64,000 nt of DNA. It comes from Gemmobacter megaterium. GTDB lineage: Bacteria; Pseudomonadota; Alphaproteobacteria; Rhodobacterales; Rhodobacteraceae. Below, piece by piece: positions 51,286 through 58,962 of this stretch; position 1 is the first letter of the stretch; each line of letters starts with the position of its first letter. The position numbers and the translations under genes were made by a program. The notes beneath the pieces were generated by a model. The model was not told the DNA's origin. It did not search any database and saw only the letters and a list, made by a program, of their open reading frames with translations. The stretch lies in contig NZ_FTOT01000001.1 in assembly GCF_900156815.1 (NCBI RefSeq), positions 1-64,000 on the forward strand. Direction: 5' to 3'.

Positions 51286-52467
51286 TCAGGCCGCTGCCAG
51301 CCCGCGCAGCAGGTCGTCGATCAGATCGCCCGCATCCTCCAGCCCCACCGACAGACGGATCAGGCCGGGGGTGATGCCCAGCCGCGCCTTCTGATCGTCC
51401 GGCAGGCGCTGGTGCGTGGTGGTCGCGGGATGCGTCGCAATGGTTTTCGCATCGCCCAGGTTGTTGGAAATCTTGGCGATCTGCAATGCATTCATGAAAC
51501 GGAACGCAGCCTCTTTGCCACCTGCTATATCAAAGGCGACCATCGTGCCGCCCGAGCCGATCTGGCGCATCGCCAGTTTGTGCTGCGGATGCGAGGACAG
51601 GCCGGGATAGATCATCCGCGTCACCTTGGCATGGCCTTGCAATGCCGTCGCGATGGCCAGTGCACTGTCCGCCATGGCCCGGCAGCGCAGGTCAAGCGTT
51701 GCCATGCCGTTCAGCATGATCCAGCTGGTAAAGGGGCTCATCGCGGCGCCGGTGTGCTTCAGATAGGGCTCCGCCACCTTGCGCACGAAGTCGCGGCTGC
51801 CGCAGATCACGCCGCCCAGGGCGCGGCCCTGGCCGTCGATATGTTTGGTGGTGGAATAGACGACAACATCGGCCCCTTGGTCCACCGCCCGCGAAAAGAT
51901 CGGCGTGGCAAAGACATTGTCCACGATCACCAGGGCCCCCACCTCGTGGGCGATCTGTGAAACGGCTGCGATATCAACAAGTTCCAGCGTGGGGTTCGAC
52001 ATCGACTCGAAGAACACCGCCTTGGTGTCGGGTGTCACGGCCGCGCGCCACTGGTCCAGATCGGCGCCATCGACAAAGGTGACGCGCACGCCATAGCGCG
52101 TCAGGACGTCCTCCAGGATATACAGGCACGAGCCGAACAGCGCCCGCGCCGACACCACATGATCGCCCGAACGCAGCATCGAGGTCAGCGCCCCGTTGAC
52201 GGCCGCCATTCCGCTGGCAGTGGCAAAGGCATCCTCGGTTCCTTCCAGCGCGGCGATGCGCTCTTCGAACATCCGGGTGGTCGGGTTGCCATAGCGGGCA
52301 TAGATGAACTCGTCCGGTCCCGACTGGATGAACCGCGCCTCGGCCTGTTCGGCGCTGTCATAGGCAAAGCCCTGCGTCAGGAAAATCGCCTCGGCCATCT
52401 CGCCATACTGGCTGCGGCGGCTGCCTTCGTGGACCAGTTTCGTGCGCGTCTTCCAAGTGTCGGCCAT
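51286..52467 (-). CDS. metZ: O-succinylhomoserine sulfhydrylase
   Basis: MetZ makes homocysteine directly from O-succinylhomoserine and sulfide, bypassing cystathionine. The 393-residue PLP enzyme has the family pattern TKLVHEGSRRSQYGEMAEAIFLTQGF, GNPTTRMFEERIAALEG, ATASGMAAV, and the Schiff-base Lys about 208 in VVYSTTKHIDGQGR. The N-terminus and IDGQGR are MetZ-like rather than MetB-like. A SAM-II riboswitch and terminator lie in its leader, so high S-adenosylmethionine should shut it off. The GGGGG ribosome-binding site is 5 bases upstream of the ATG. Confidence 0.95.
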   Translation of the reverse strand: MADTWKTRTKLVHEGSRRSQYGEMAEAIFLTQGFAYDSAEQAEARFIQSGPDEFIYARYGNPTTRMFEERIAALEGTEDAFATASGMAAVNGALTSMLRSGDHVVSARALFGSCLYILEDVLTRYGVRVTFVDGADLDQWRAAVTPDTKAVFFESMSNPTLELVDIAAVSQIAHEVGALVIVDNVFATPIFSRAVDQGADVVVYSTTKHIDGQGRALGGVICGSRDFVRKVAEPYLKHTGAAMSPFTSWIMLNGMATLDLRCRAMADSALAIATALQGHAKVTRMIYPGLSSHPQHKLAMRQIGSGGTMVAFDIAGGKEAAFRFMNALQIAKISNNLGDAKTIATHPATTTHQRLPDDQKARLGITPGLIRLSVGLEDAGDLIDDLLRGLAAA

Positions 52468-52482
52468 GGCGGACCCCCAAGC

Positions 52483-52523
52483 AAAAGCCCCGGACACCAG
52501 AGGCGCCGGGGCGAACCGGGGCT
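52483..52523 (-). terminator. Attenuator-type terminator between SAM-II and metZ
   Basis: On the minus strand AGCCCCGG (52523-52516) can pair with CCGGGGCT (52493-52486) around a 22-base loop and is followed by TTT, just before the metZ ribosome-binding site. The 5' arm abuts the riboswitch 3' end, so aptamer folding could compete with it. Confidence 0.6.
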
Positions 52524-52578
52524 CCTCTTTAGCGGCTTGTTTAACGTGGCCCGCAATCCGGAAAACAAAGCGCCACAA
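52522..52578 (-). ncRNA. SAM-II riboswitch controlling metZ
   Basis: The minus-strand RNA reads GTGGCGCTTTG, a loop ending GGATTGCGG, then the invariant GCCACGTTAAACAAGCCGC and TAAAGAGG. The P1 helix GUGGC/GCCAC, the pyrimidine-rich first loop and the 3' purine-rich pseudoknot strand match the compact SAM-II aptamer of alphaproteobacterial methionine genes. SAM binding sequesters the pseudoknot strand next to the ribosome-binding region. Confidence 0.92.
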
Positions 52579-52582
52579 ACGC

Positions 52583-52611
52583 GCGATACGCCCGCGTGGA
52601 CCAAAGGTCAA
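52583..52611 (-). promoter_or_regulatory. Promoter of the SAM-II-metZ transcript
   Basis: -35 TTGACC (52611-52606), exactly 17 bases, then -10 TATCGC (52588-52583), giving a start near 52576, the first bases of the aptamer. The -35 box overlaps the TGA stop of the upstream NTF2-like gene, so metZ has its own promoter inside the end of that gene. Confidence 0.72.
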
Positions 52612-52985
52612 GGGAGGGCTGCACCCTGGGGCGTATCCTGGCTGAACAGGTTGATCCAGGTGCCACCCTGCCGCTGCCACAGCGACGCGACGAACATCGC
52701 CTCCTCCCGGTCCGATCCGCAGCGGCGAAAGTCGGCGCGATAGGCCAACAGCGCCAGATCCGGGGCCGGTGCGATCACTCGTGGGTCCGAGATGCGAAAG
52801 GTGTCGATGGTCGGCCCCTGGGCCAACTGGCCGGAATGATCGTCGCGGTTTGCAAAGCCGGTCGGATAGACGCCCAGGAACCCCGGCGCCAGAAGCGCGC
52901 GGTCCGCAGCCATGTCCCCGTCGGCCAGCGCCTGCCAGACGGCGGTTTCCGCCGCCAGCACCTGGGCCAGAACATCCTCGGTCAT
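52608..52985 (-). CDS. NTF2-like (SnoaL/DUF4440-type) protein
   Basis: The 125-residue single-domain protein shows the cone-shaped NTF2-like pattern: a helix with AAETAVWQALADGDMAADRALLAPGFLGVYPTGF, then strands and a C-terminal SLWQRQGGTWINLFSQDTP. Such proteins hydrolyse, isomerise or bind small ligands; substrate unknown. The start follows an AGGAGG box. It ends 30 bases before the SAM-II element and its stop holds the -35 of the metZ promoter. Confidence 0.85.
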   Translation of the reverse strand: MTEDVLAQVLAAETAVWQALADGDMAADRALLAPGFLGVYPTGFANRDDHSGQLAQGPTIDTFRISDPRVIAPAPDLALLAYRADFRRCGSDREEAMFVASLWQRQGGTWINLFSQDTPQGAALP

Positions 52986-53063
52986 CGACGCCTCCTGTCG
53001 GCTTGCCCCTTGTGCGGGGCGGGGTTTCGGCACAGCTTTGATGCCAGCAGCCGGAGAACCGCC

Positions 53064-53768
53064 ATGACATCGCCCATCGTGCTCTACTATTGGCCCACGC
53101 CCAACGGGTGGAAGATCTCTGTCGCGCTGGCAGAGATGGGTCTGCCCCACGAGGTGCATTACGTCAATATCGGCGCAGGCGAACAGTTCGATCCCGATTT
53201 TCTGAAGATCGGCCCGAACAACCGGATGCCGGTGATCGTGGACCCGGAGGGGCCGGACGGAATGCCCGTTTCGATCTTTGAATCCGGGGCGATCCTCCAG
53301 TATCTGGCCCGCAAGACCGGCCAGTTCTATGGCACCACAGAGCGCGACCGCATCGCGGTGGACCAATGGCTGATGTGGCAGATGGGCGGCGTCGGCCCGA
53401 TGGCGGGGCAGGCGCATCACTTCCTGTCCTATGCCCCGCAGATGGATCCCCCGCAGGTGCTGCCCTATGCCCAGGACCGCTACCGCAACGAGGTTGCCCG
53501 GCTTTATGGCGTGCTGGACCGGCGGCTGGCGCAATCGGAATATGTCGCAGGCGGCTTTGTGTCGATTGCCGATATGGCGATCTGGCCCTGGGCCATCCTG
53601 TGGCAGCGGCAGGAACAGACGCTGGACGACAAACCCCATATGGCCCGCTGGCTGGCCGCGCTGGACCAGCGCCCCGGTTTTGTGGCGGGCAAGGCGCTGG
53701 GGGCGGAAAAACGCGCACCGGGCCCGATCGACAAACAGGCCCAGCAGGTTCTGTTCGGCAAACGCTAG
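53064..53768 (+). CDS. Glutathione S-transferase (YghU/YfcG-like)
   Basis: The 234-residue protein has the thioredoxin half LYYWPTPNGWKISVALAEMGLPHEVHYVNI, the PNNRMPVIVD cis-Pro region, FESGAILQYLARK, and the helical domain with VSIADMAIWPWA. PTPNGWK and IGPNNRMP are marks of the disulfide-bond-oxidoreductase-like nu/YfcG group. It may reduce mixed disulfides; substrate not shown. It is divergent from the NTF2-like gene with a 78-base gap. Confidence 0.9.
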   Translation: MTSPIVLYYWPTPNGWKISVALAEMGLPHEVHYVNIGAGEQFDPDFLKIGPNNRMPVIVDPEGPDGMPVSIFESGAILQYLARKTGQFYGTTERDRIAVDQWLMWQMGGVGPMAGQAHHFLSYAPQMDPPQVLPYAQDRYRNEVARLYGVLDRRLAQSEYVAGGFVSIADMAIWPWAILWQRQEQTLDDKPHMARWLAALDQRPGFVAGKALGAEKRAPGPIDKQAQQVLFGKR

Positions 53769-53808
53769 GCCGCGTGCCTGCCCGTGAAGTCAGGGCAGGC
53801 ATCCGGCA

Positions 53809-54414
53809 TCACTCGGCCTTGTCGCCAATGGCGTGGCGGCTGACCAGCCTGCCTTGCAGCATGAAGAACGCGAACAGCGCAACGGGCAGGCCGAAGGTCT
53901 TGAAATTCACCCAGGCATCGGTGGACATCAGCCGCCAGATCGCCTCGTTCGCAACGGCCAGCCCGGCAAAGAACCAGGCCATGCGCCGCGTCAGCACCAT
54001 CCAGCCGGTATGCTCCATCGGCATGATGTCGCCCATCAGCAACGCGACATAGGAGTGTCCGCGCAGCAGGCCAATGCCCAGGATGGCCGCGAACAGCGCA
54101 TAGATGATGGTGGGCTTCATCTTGAAAAACGTCTCGTCGTTCAGCCAGACGGTCAGGCCACCGAACACCACGACCAGCACGAGGGTAAGCCCCTGCATCC
54201 GCGACAGCTTGCCCGTCAGCCCCCACAGGATCAGCGAGCAGACCACCATCAGCGGAATGAAGGCGGCCGTCACCACGACAAACCCGGAATAGTCGGTGCC
54301 CCAGATGGTGAAGATGTCATCCTTCCAACGGCTGTAGCCGATGAAAAAGGCGATGACAGGCCCCAGTTCCAGCGCCATCTTTACCCAGGGGCTTACGTTT
54401 CTTTCGGTTGCCAT
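53809..54414 (-). CDS. ispZ: Septation protein A (YciB/IspZ)
   Basis: The 201-residue inner-membrane protein has five predicted helices, starting ALELGPVIAFFIGYSRW, and the family motifs FGGLTVWLNDETFFKMKPTIIY and FAGLAVANEAIWR. It is an inner-membrane protein linked to cell division in other bacteria. It is preceded after 6 bases by the EamA gene, with which it forms an operon downstream of ftsY. Confidence 0.95.
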   Translation of the reverse strand: MATERNVSPWVKMALELGPVIAFFIGYSRWKDDIFTIWGTDYSGFVVVTAAFIPLMVVCSLILWGLTGKLSRMQGLTLVLVVVFGGLTVWLNDETFFKMKPTIIYALFAAILGIGLLRGHSYVALLMGDIMPMEHTGWMVLTRRMAWFFAGLAVANEAIWRLMSTDAWVNFKTFGLPVALFAFFMLQGRLVSRHAIGDKAE

Positions 54415-54420
54415 CTGTCC

Positions 54421-55320
54421 TCAACCTGCAAATTTCACGATCACCGCACCGGCCGCGATCAGGGTCATCAACGCCACGCGCCGGGGTCCGGTGCTTTCCC
54501 CCAGCATCAGCCAGCCGATCAGCGCGGCAAAGACCGTCGAGCTTTCGCGCAGCACCGCAGCTTCGCCGACATTGCCGATCCGGGTGGCGATCAGGATGGA
54601 CCCGAAACTGATATAGGCCACCAGCGCGCCCAGAACAGCCTTTTTCGCAAAAGGCCAGCGATCGGCGGCGGGCAGCGCGACCAGCCGGCGCCGCGCCAGC
54701 AGGGGCATCAGGATGCCGTCCAGCATGAAGAACCAGGCCAGAAAGGTGAAAGGGTCGGGCGGCTGCCGGATCGCCCAGGCGTCATAGGTCGTATAGGCCG
54801 CGACAAAGCCGCCCGTGACGACCGCCAGACCCAGCGCAGGCAACAGCGTGTCGCGGTTGTCGGTGACATGGCGCAGATTATAGGCCGCAAGGCCGAAGAT
54901 GCCGCTCAGCAGCACCGCCAGCCCCAGCCACTGGCCGGGCGAAAAACTTTCGCCGAACACAAGCCCGGCGCCCAGCACGGTGAACAACGGCGCCGATCCG
55001 CGCACCACCGGATAGACCACGGTAAAGGCACCACGGGCATAGGTCGCGGCCTGCACCATCTTGTAGCCGGCATGGATCACGAAGGCCCCGGCAAAGATCG
55101 GCCACATATGCGGCTCTGGCCAGGGGACGACGAACAGCGCAAAGGGCGCCGCCATCAGCGCATAGCCCAGATCAATGCCGCCGCGCATCAGCCAGGGATC
55201 GAACCGCCCCTTTTGCAAGGCACCGAACACGGCATGGGAAAAAGCGGCCAGCAGCGCCAGCCACAGCGCCACCTGCCGCCCGTCGGCCGTGCCTTCCAGC
55301 GAGACAAGCAGTTCTGTCAT
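54421..55320 (-). CDS. EamA/DMT family transporter
   Basis: The 299-residue protein has ten hydrophobic segments in two EamA halves (about 20-145 and 160-295), e.g. ALLAAFSHAVFGAL, AVLLSGIFGLAAYNL, and GALVAYISFGSILIATRIGNVGEAAVLRESSTVFAALIGWLMLGES. The transported compound is unknown. The start at 55320 is chosen over an upstream in-frame region that lies in an intergenic repeat. It is the middle gene of ftsY-eamA-ispZ. Confidence 0.92.
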   Translation of the reverse strand: MTELLVSLEGTADGRQVALWLALLAAFSHAVFGALQKGRFDPWLMRGGIDLGYALMAAPFALFVVPWPEPHMWPIFAGAFVIHAGYKMVQAATYARGAFTVVYPVVRGSAPLFTVLGAGLVFGESFSPGQWLGLAVLLSGIFGLAAYNLRHVTDNRDTLLPALGLAVVTGGFVAAYTTYDAWAIRQPPDPFTFLAWFFMLDGILMPLLARRRLVALPAADRWPFAKKAVLGALVAYISFGSILIATRIGNVGEAAVLRESSTVFAALIGWLMLGESTGPRRVALMTLIAAGAVIVKFAG

Positions 55321-55335
55321 CGGTGGTGCCGTGCC

Positions 55336-55400
55336 AGGGGGCAACCGCCGGGGGTTTTCCACCCCCGGACCCCCGGAGGGTATTTGTGGCAAGATGAAAG
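55336..55400 (-). repeat. Single copy of the interspersed repeat with flanking C/G-run hairpin
   Basis: GGGTATTTGTGGCAAGATGA (from 55378) matches the pair at 9498-9565 at all but one of 20 positions. It is preceded by a hairpin of G and C runs (GGGGG around 55350, CCCCC around 55362). It lies in the 101-base gap between ftsY and the EamA gene, 3' of ftsY, where it may act as a terminator or mRNA-stability element. Confidence 0.65.
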
Positions 55401-55421
55401 GGCGCGGGCGTCTGGCAAGGA

Positions 55422-56408
55422 TCAGGGATCCTGGCTGCCGACAAGGGCGCGGGCGAATTCATCGGGGTCGAACGGGGCGAGATCGTCGATCTGTTCGCCG
55501 ATCCCGATGGCATGGATCGGCAGGCCGAACCGATCGGCCAGCGCCACCAGAACCCCGCCGCGCGCCGTACCGTCGAGTTTGGTCATCACGAGGCCGGTGA
55601 CATCGGCGATCTTGCGGAAGATCTCGACCTGGCTCAGCGCGTTCTGGCCTGTGGTCGCATCGAGCACCAGCAGGGTGTTGTGCGGGGCATCGGGATCGAC
55701 CTTGCGCAGCACGCGCAGGATTTTTGCCAGTTCTTCCATCAGGTCTGCGCGGTTTTGCAACCGTCCTGCCGTGTCGATCAGCAGCAGGTCGGCGCCGTCG
55801 GCGCGGGCGCGGGTCAGCGCATCGAAGGCGAGGCTGGCCGGGTCGGTGCCCTGGGCTGCCGTCAGCACCGGCACGCCGGCGCGCTGGCCCCAGACCTGGA
55901 GCTGTTCGACGGCCGCGGCGCGGAAAGTATCGCCCGCGGCGATCACCACCTGTTTTCCGGCCGCCTGGAACTGGCTGGCCAGTTTGCCGATGGTGGTGGT
56001 CTTGCCCGAGCCGTTGACGCCGACGACCAGCACGACCTGCGGCTTTTGCGGATAGATCGGCAGGGGGCGGGCGACGGGGGTCAGGATGCGCGCCACCTCA
56101 CCGGCCAGGGCGGCGCGCAGGTCCGAGGCGCCGATGCGGCGCCCGAACCGGCCTTCGGCGATATTGGCGGTGACGCGGGCGGCGGTCTCGACGCCCATGT
56201 CGGACTGGATCAGCAGATCCTCGAGGCTTTCGAGCATCTCGTCGTCGACCAGTCGCCGTGGCTCTGCCTCGCCGGTCAGCCGGGCCAGCAGGCCGGGTTT
56301 GGCGGTCTCTGCCGGGGGCGGCGCCTCGGCGACGATATCGTCCAGTCCGCCGGACAGGCGGGAGGAGCTTTTGAACAGCCGGTCTTTCAGTTTGCCGAAG
56401 AAGGACAT
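55422..56408 (-). CDS. ftsY: Signal recognition particle receptor FtsY
   Basis: The 328-residue SRP GTPase binds SRP at the membrane for cotranslational targeting. It has the N domain (about 40-110), the P-loop GVNGSGKTTTIGKLA, the insertion-box DTFRAAAVEQLQVW, DTAGRLQNRADLMEEL, and TKLDGTARGG. The acidic A domain typical of E. coli FtsY is short (about 30 residues). The start MSFFGKLKDRLFKSS provides the amphipathic lipid-binding helix. Confidence 0.97.
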   Translation of the reverse strand: MSFFGKLKDRLFKSSSRLSGGLDDIVAEAPPPAETAKPGLLARLTGEAEPRRLVDDEMLESLEDLLIQSDMGVETAARVTANIAEGRFGRRIGASDLRAALAGEVARILTPVARPLPIYPQKPQVVLVVGVNGSGKTTTIGKLASQFQAAGKQVVIAAGDTFRAAAVEQLQVWGQRAGVPVLTAAQGTDPASLAFDALTRARADGADLLLIDTAGRLQNRADLMEELAKILRVLRKVDPDAPHNTLLVLDATTGQNALSQVEIFRKIADVTGLVMTKLDGTARGGVLVALADRFGLPIHAIGIGEQIDDLAPFDPDEFARALVGSQDP

Positions 56409-56574
56409 GTCGGGCCTTTCGCGGGCGGTTTCCCCCTGCTAGCGCAAGGGCGCGGCAAGGGAAAGCCATGGGGTGGCGGAAATGCGGCCCATCGCGCCAG
56501 ATGCTGGAAATCGCTGGGGGCAGGTGTCATATTGGTGCCGCAGACCCGTCATCCAAGCATAGTGTCGCCGTTAC

Positions 56575-57351
56575 ATGAGCCTAGATCGCCCCATTCATGC
56601 CGACCCCGACATGCCCGTCGCCTTGCGCGCGGCGCTGGAGGCGGCGCTGCGGCATCCGCCGCAGCGCGTGCAGCGGGTGGCTGCGGGGGGGCGGGCGGTG
56701 TGGCTCAAGCAGGCAGAGCAGCTTTCGCTGCGCTGGCGGCTGCAAAAGGGCGATACGCGCCGCGCATTCGAGGCCGACCGCGAGGGGTTGCACGACCTGG
56801 CCGCGCTTGGCCTGCCGGTGGCGCATGTCGTGGCCGAGGGGCCGGATTTCTTTGCCACTGCCGAAGTCGGCCATTCCATTGCGCATCTGTTGCGCAATGC
56901 CGAATTTGCCGGTCCGGATCGGATTGCGGCCTGCCGTGCCGCCGGGGCTGCGCTGGCCGCGTTGCACCGGGCGGGGGTGGCGCATGGCCGCCCGTCGATC
57001 CGCGACATCTGCTGGGATGGTCAGATGGCGCGGTTCATCGACCTGGAACGGTACCGCAAGGGGCGGGCGGGTGAGGGGCAGATGGCGCTGGATGTGCTGA
57101 TCCTGGTGCATTCGATGTTCGCCATCACCCGTGGCCCGGCGGCCGAGATCGACGCGGCCTGGGCGGCATGGCGCGGCGCGGCGCCCGAGGGGCTGTTGCA
57201 CGCGGTTCGCGCGCGCGCGCGGCGGGCGCGCTGGCTGGGCGTGCTGGCCAGGCTGGGGCTGCGGCTGCGCCCGGCATTGCGCGAGTTGCGCGCGGTGCCG
57301 CTGACGCTGGACCATGTGGCGGCGCAGGGCTGCGACACGACGGCGCCATGA
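56575..57351 (+). CDS. Kdo/WaaP-type lipopolysaccharide kinase-like protein
   Basis: The 258-residue protein has a protein-kinase-like fold: a basic N-lobe (LKQAEQLSLRWRLQKGD, ATP-binding Lys probable), and a catalytic HGRPSIRDICWDGQMARFIDLERYRKG corresponding to the HGD...N...DFE of LPS heptose/Kdo kinases. The canonical Asp of HGD is replaced by Arg here, so activity is uncertain; Asp in FIDLE remains. It precedes the AlkB-like gene by 49 bases on the same strand. Confidence 0.72.
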   Translation: MSLDRPIHADPDMPVALRAALEAALRHPPQRVQRVAAGGRAVWLKQAEQLSLRWRLQKGDTRRAFEADREGLHDLAALGLPVAHVVAEGPDFFATAEVGHSIAHLLRNAEFAGPDRIAACRAAGAALAALHRAGVAHGRPSIRDICWDGQMARFIDLERYRKGRAGEGQMALDVLILVHSMFAITRGPAAEIDAAWAAWRGAAPEGLLHAVRARARRARWLGVLARLGLRLRPALRELRAVPLTLDHVAAQGCDTTAP

Positions 57352-57400
57352 TTCCGGCGCCTTCCCGTGGCAGGCTGCGGCGGGCAAGGGGAATCGACGG

Positions 57401-58498
57401 ATGATGGGGCAGGACAGGCTTGCAGCTCTGGGTGCGGTGATGCGGGGCCGCGATGCGGCGTCGCGCGCGATGCGCGACTTTGCCATCGTGACACTGGCCC
57501 CTGCCGGTTTGCTGGTGGCGGGGGTCGTGCTGGGGGGCTGGGTTGCGGTGTTGGCCCTGATCTTCATCAGCCCGATCGTCTGGGCGCTGGACCGTTCTGC
57601 CGCGCGCGCAGCGCCCCATGTGCCGGGGGCGGACGAATTTCCGGCGGCTGATGGCTTGTCGGTGGTGCTGGCGCTGATGCATCTGGTGTTGCTGCCCTTC
57701 ATGGTCTGGGCGCTGGCGGGGGGGGTGGTGCTGTCCACCGGGGCGTGGCTGGCCTTGTTCGCAGGCTTCGGGTTGTGGATAGGGCAGGTGTCCAATTCCA
57801 ATGCGCACGAGCTGATCCACCGTCAGGACCGCGGGTTGCGGGCCCTGGGCGTGGCGGTCTATGCCTCGGTCGGGTATGGCCACCATGCCTCGGCGCATCG
57901 GCTGGTGCATCACCGCCATGTGGCGACCGGGGACGATCCGAACACCGCGCTGCGCGGCGAGCATGTCTATGCCTTCATGCGGCGGGCCTGGCCTGCGGAA
58001 TTTGTCGCCGGGTGGCAGATGGAGACCGTGTTGCGCACGCGCGCGCGGCGGCGGGGGCTGCATCCGTATGCGGTGTATCTGGGGGCAGTGGTGCTGGCGA
58101 TGGGGCTGGCGGTGGGGCTGGGCGGCGCTGCGGGCCTGTTCATCTGGGCCGGGCTGGCGATCTGGGCGCAGATGCAGCTTTTGCTGTCGGATTATGTCCA
58201 GCATTACGGGCTGTTGCGCGCGCGCCTGCCGGGAGGCAAGCCCGAACCTGTCGGGCCGCAGCACAGTTGGGATGCACCGCATTGGGCCTCTTCGGCCCTG
58301 ATGCTGAATGCGCCGCGCCATGCCGATCACCATGCCCATCCGGGCCGTGCCTATCCTGCGCTGGATCTGCCGGACGGCGGATTGCGGCTGCCGTACAGCC
58401 TGCCGGTGATGGCCGCGCTGGCACTGGTGCCGCCGGTATGGTTCCGGGTGATGGATCGCCGCCTGCCGCCCGAGCCGCCGCCGTCGTTCAGGTTGTGA
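57401..58498 (+). CDS. AlkB-like membrane di-iron alkane/fatty-acid hydroxylase
   Basis: The 365-residue protein has six membrane helices and the histidine clusters of the integral-membrane hydroxylase/desaturase superfamily: HELIH (NSNAHELIHRQD), HRLVHHRHV (HxxxHH), and HADHHAHPGR (HxxHH), plus DYVQHYGLLR in place of the NYIEHYG of classic AlkB. The fold would bind two irons and hydroxylate a terminal carbon or desaturate a chain. No rubredoxin or rubredoxin reductase is nearby. Substrate unknown. Two tandem ATGs start it; 57401 is used. Confidence 0.88.
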   Translation: MMGQDRLAALGAVMRGRDAASRAMRDFAIVTLAPAGLLVAGVVLGGWVAVLALIFISPIVWALDRSAARAAPHVPGADEFPAADGLSVVLALMHLVLLPFMVWALAGGVVLSTGAWLALFAGFGLWIGQVSNSNAHELIHRQDRGLRALGVAVYASVGYGHHASAHRLVHHRHVATGDDPNTALRGEHVYAFMRRAWPAEFVAGWQMETVLRTRARRRGLHPYAVYLGAVVLAMGLAVGLGGAAGLFIWAGLAIWAQMQLLLSDYVQHYGLLRARLPGGKPEPVGPQHSWDAPHWASSALMLNAPRHADHHAHPGRAYPALDLPDGGLRLPYSLPVMAALALVPPVWFRVMDRRLPPEPPPSFRL

Positions 58499-58554
58499 TT
58501 GGCACGGCGGCTGTGGCTGTGGCAGGGTGGCACCGGATGGGATGGAGCCTTGCC

Positions 58555-58956
58555 ATGATGCGTTGTCTTGTCGCCTGCCTGATCTGCGCCGCCACGCCCC
58601 TGTGGGCAGAGGAACCGCTGGACGGCGCGGCCTTTGAGGCGCGTGTGACCGGAAAGACGCTGACGTTTCAGGTGCAGGGCCAGTCCTACGGGGCAGAGCA
58701 ATATCTGCCGGGGCGCCGGGTGATCTGGGCATTTGACGGTGGCCCCTGCCATGCAGGGCACTGGTTCGAGCCGGATCCGGGGCGCATCTGTTTTCGCTAC
58801 GACCATGATCCGGGCGATCTGCAATGCTGGGCGTTCTTTGATGACGGCGGGCAGTTGCGGGCACGGTTCGAAGGCGCGCTGCCGCAGGACGACCTGATCG
58901 AGGCGCGACGCAGCCCGGTGCCGCTGGCCTGTCCGGGGCCGGATGTGGGGGTCTGA
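58555..58956 (+). CDS. Small exported protein of unknown function
   Basis: The 133-residue product has a short signal peptide (MMRCLVACLICAATPLWA, cleavage near residue 18). The mature part contains four cysteines (CHAG, ICFRYD, CWAFFDD and LACPG), consistent with two disulfides in the periplasm. A GGAG box sets the start at 58555; an upstream ATG would add six residues. It follows the AlkB-like gene by 56 bases, so it may be in the same transcript, and converges with the sensor-exonuclease operon at a 6-base gap. Confidence 0.72.
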   Translation: MMRCLVACLICAATPLWAEEPLDGAAFEARVTGKTLTFQVQGQSYGAEQYLPGRRVIWAFDGGPCHAGHWFEPDPGRICFRYDHDPGDLQCWAFFDDGGQLRARFEGALPQDDLIEARRSPVPLACPGPDVGV

Positions 58957-58962
58957 TCCGGG

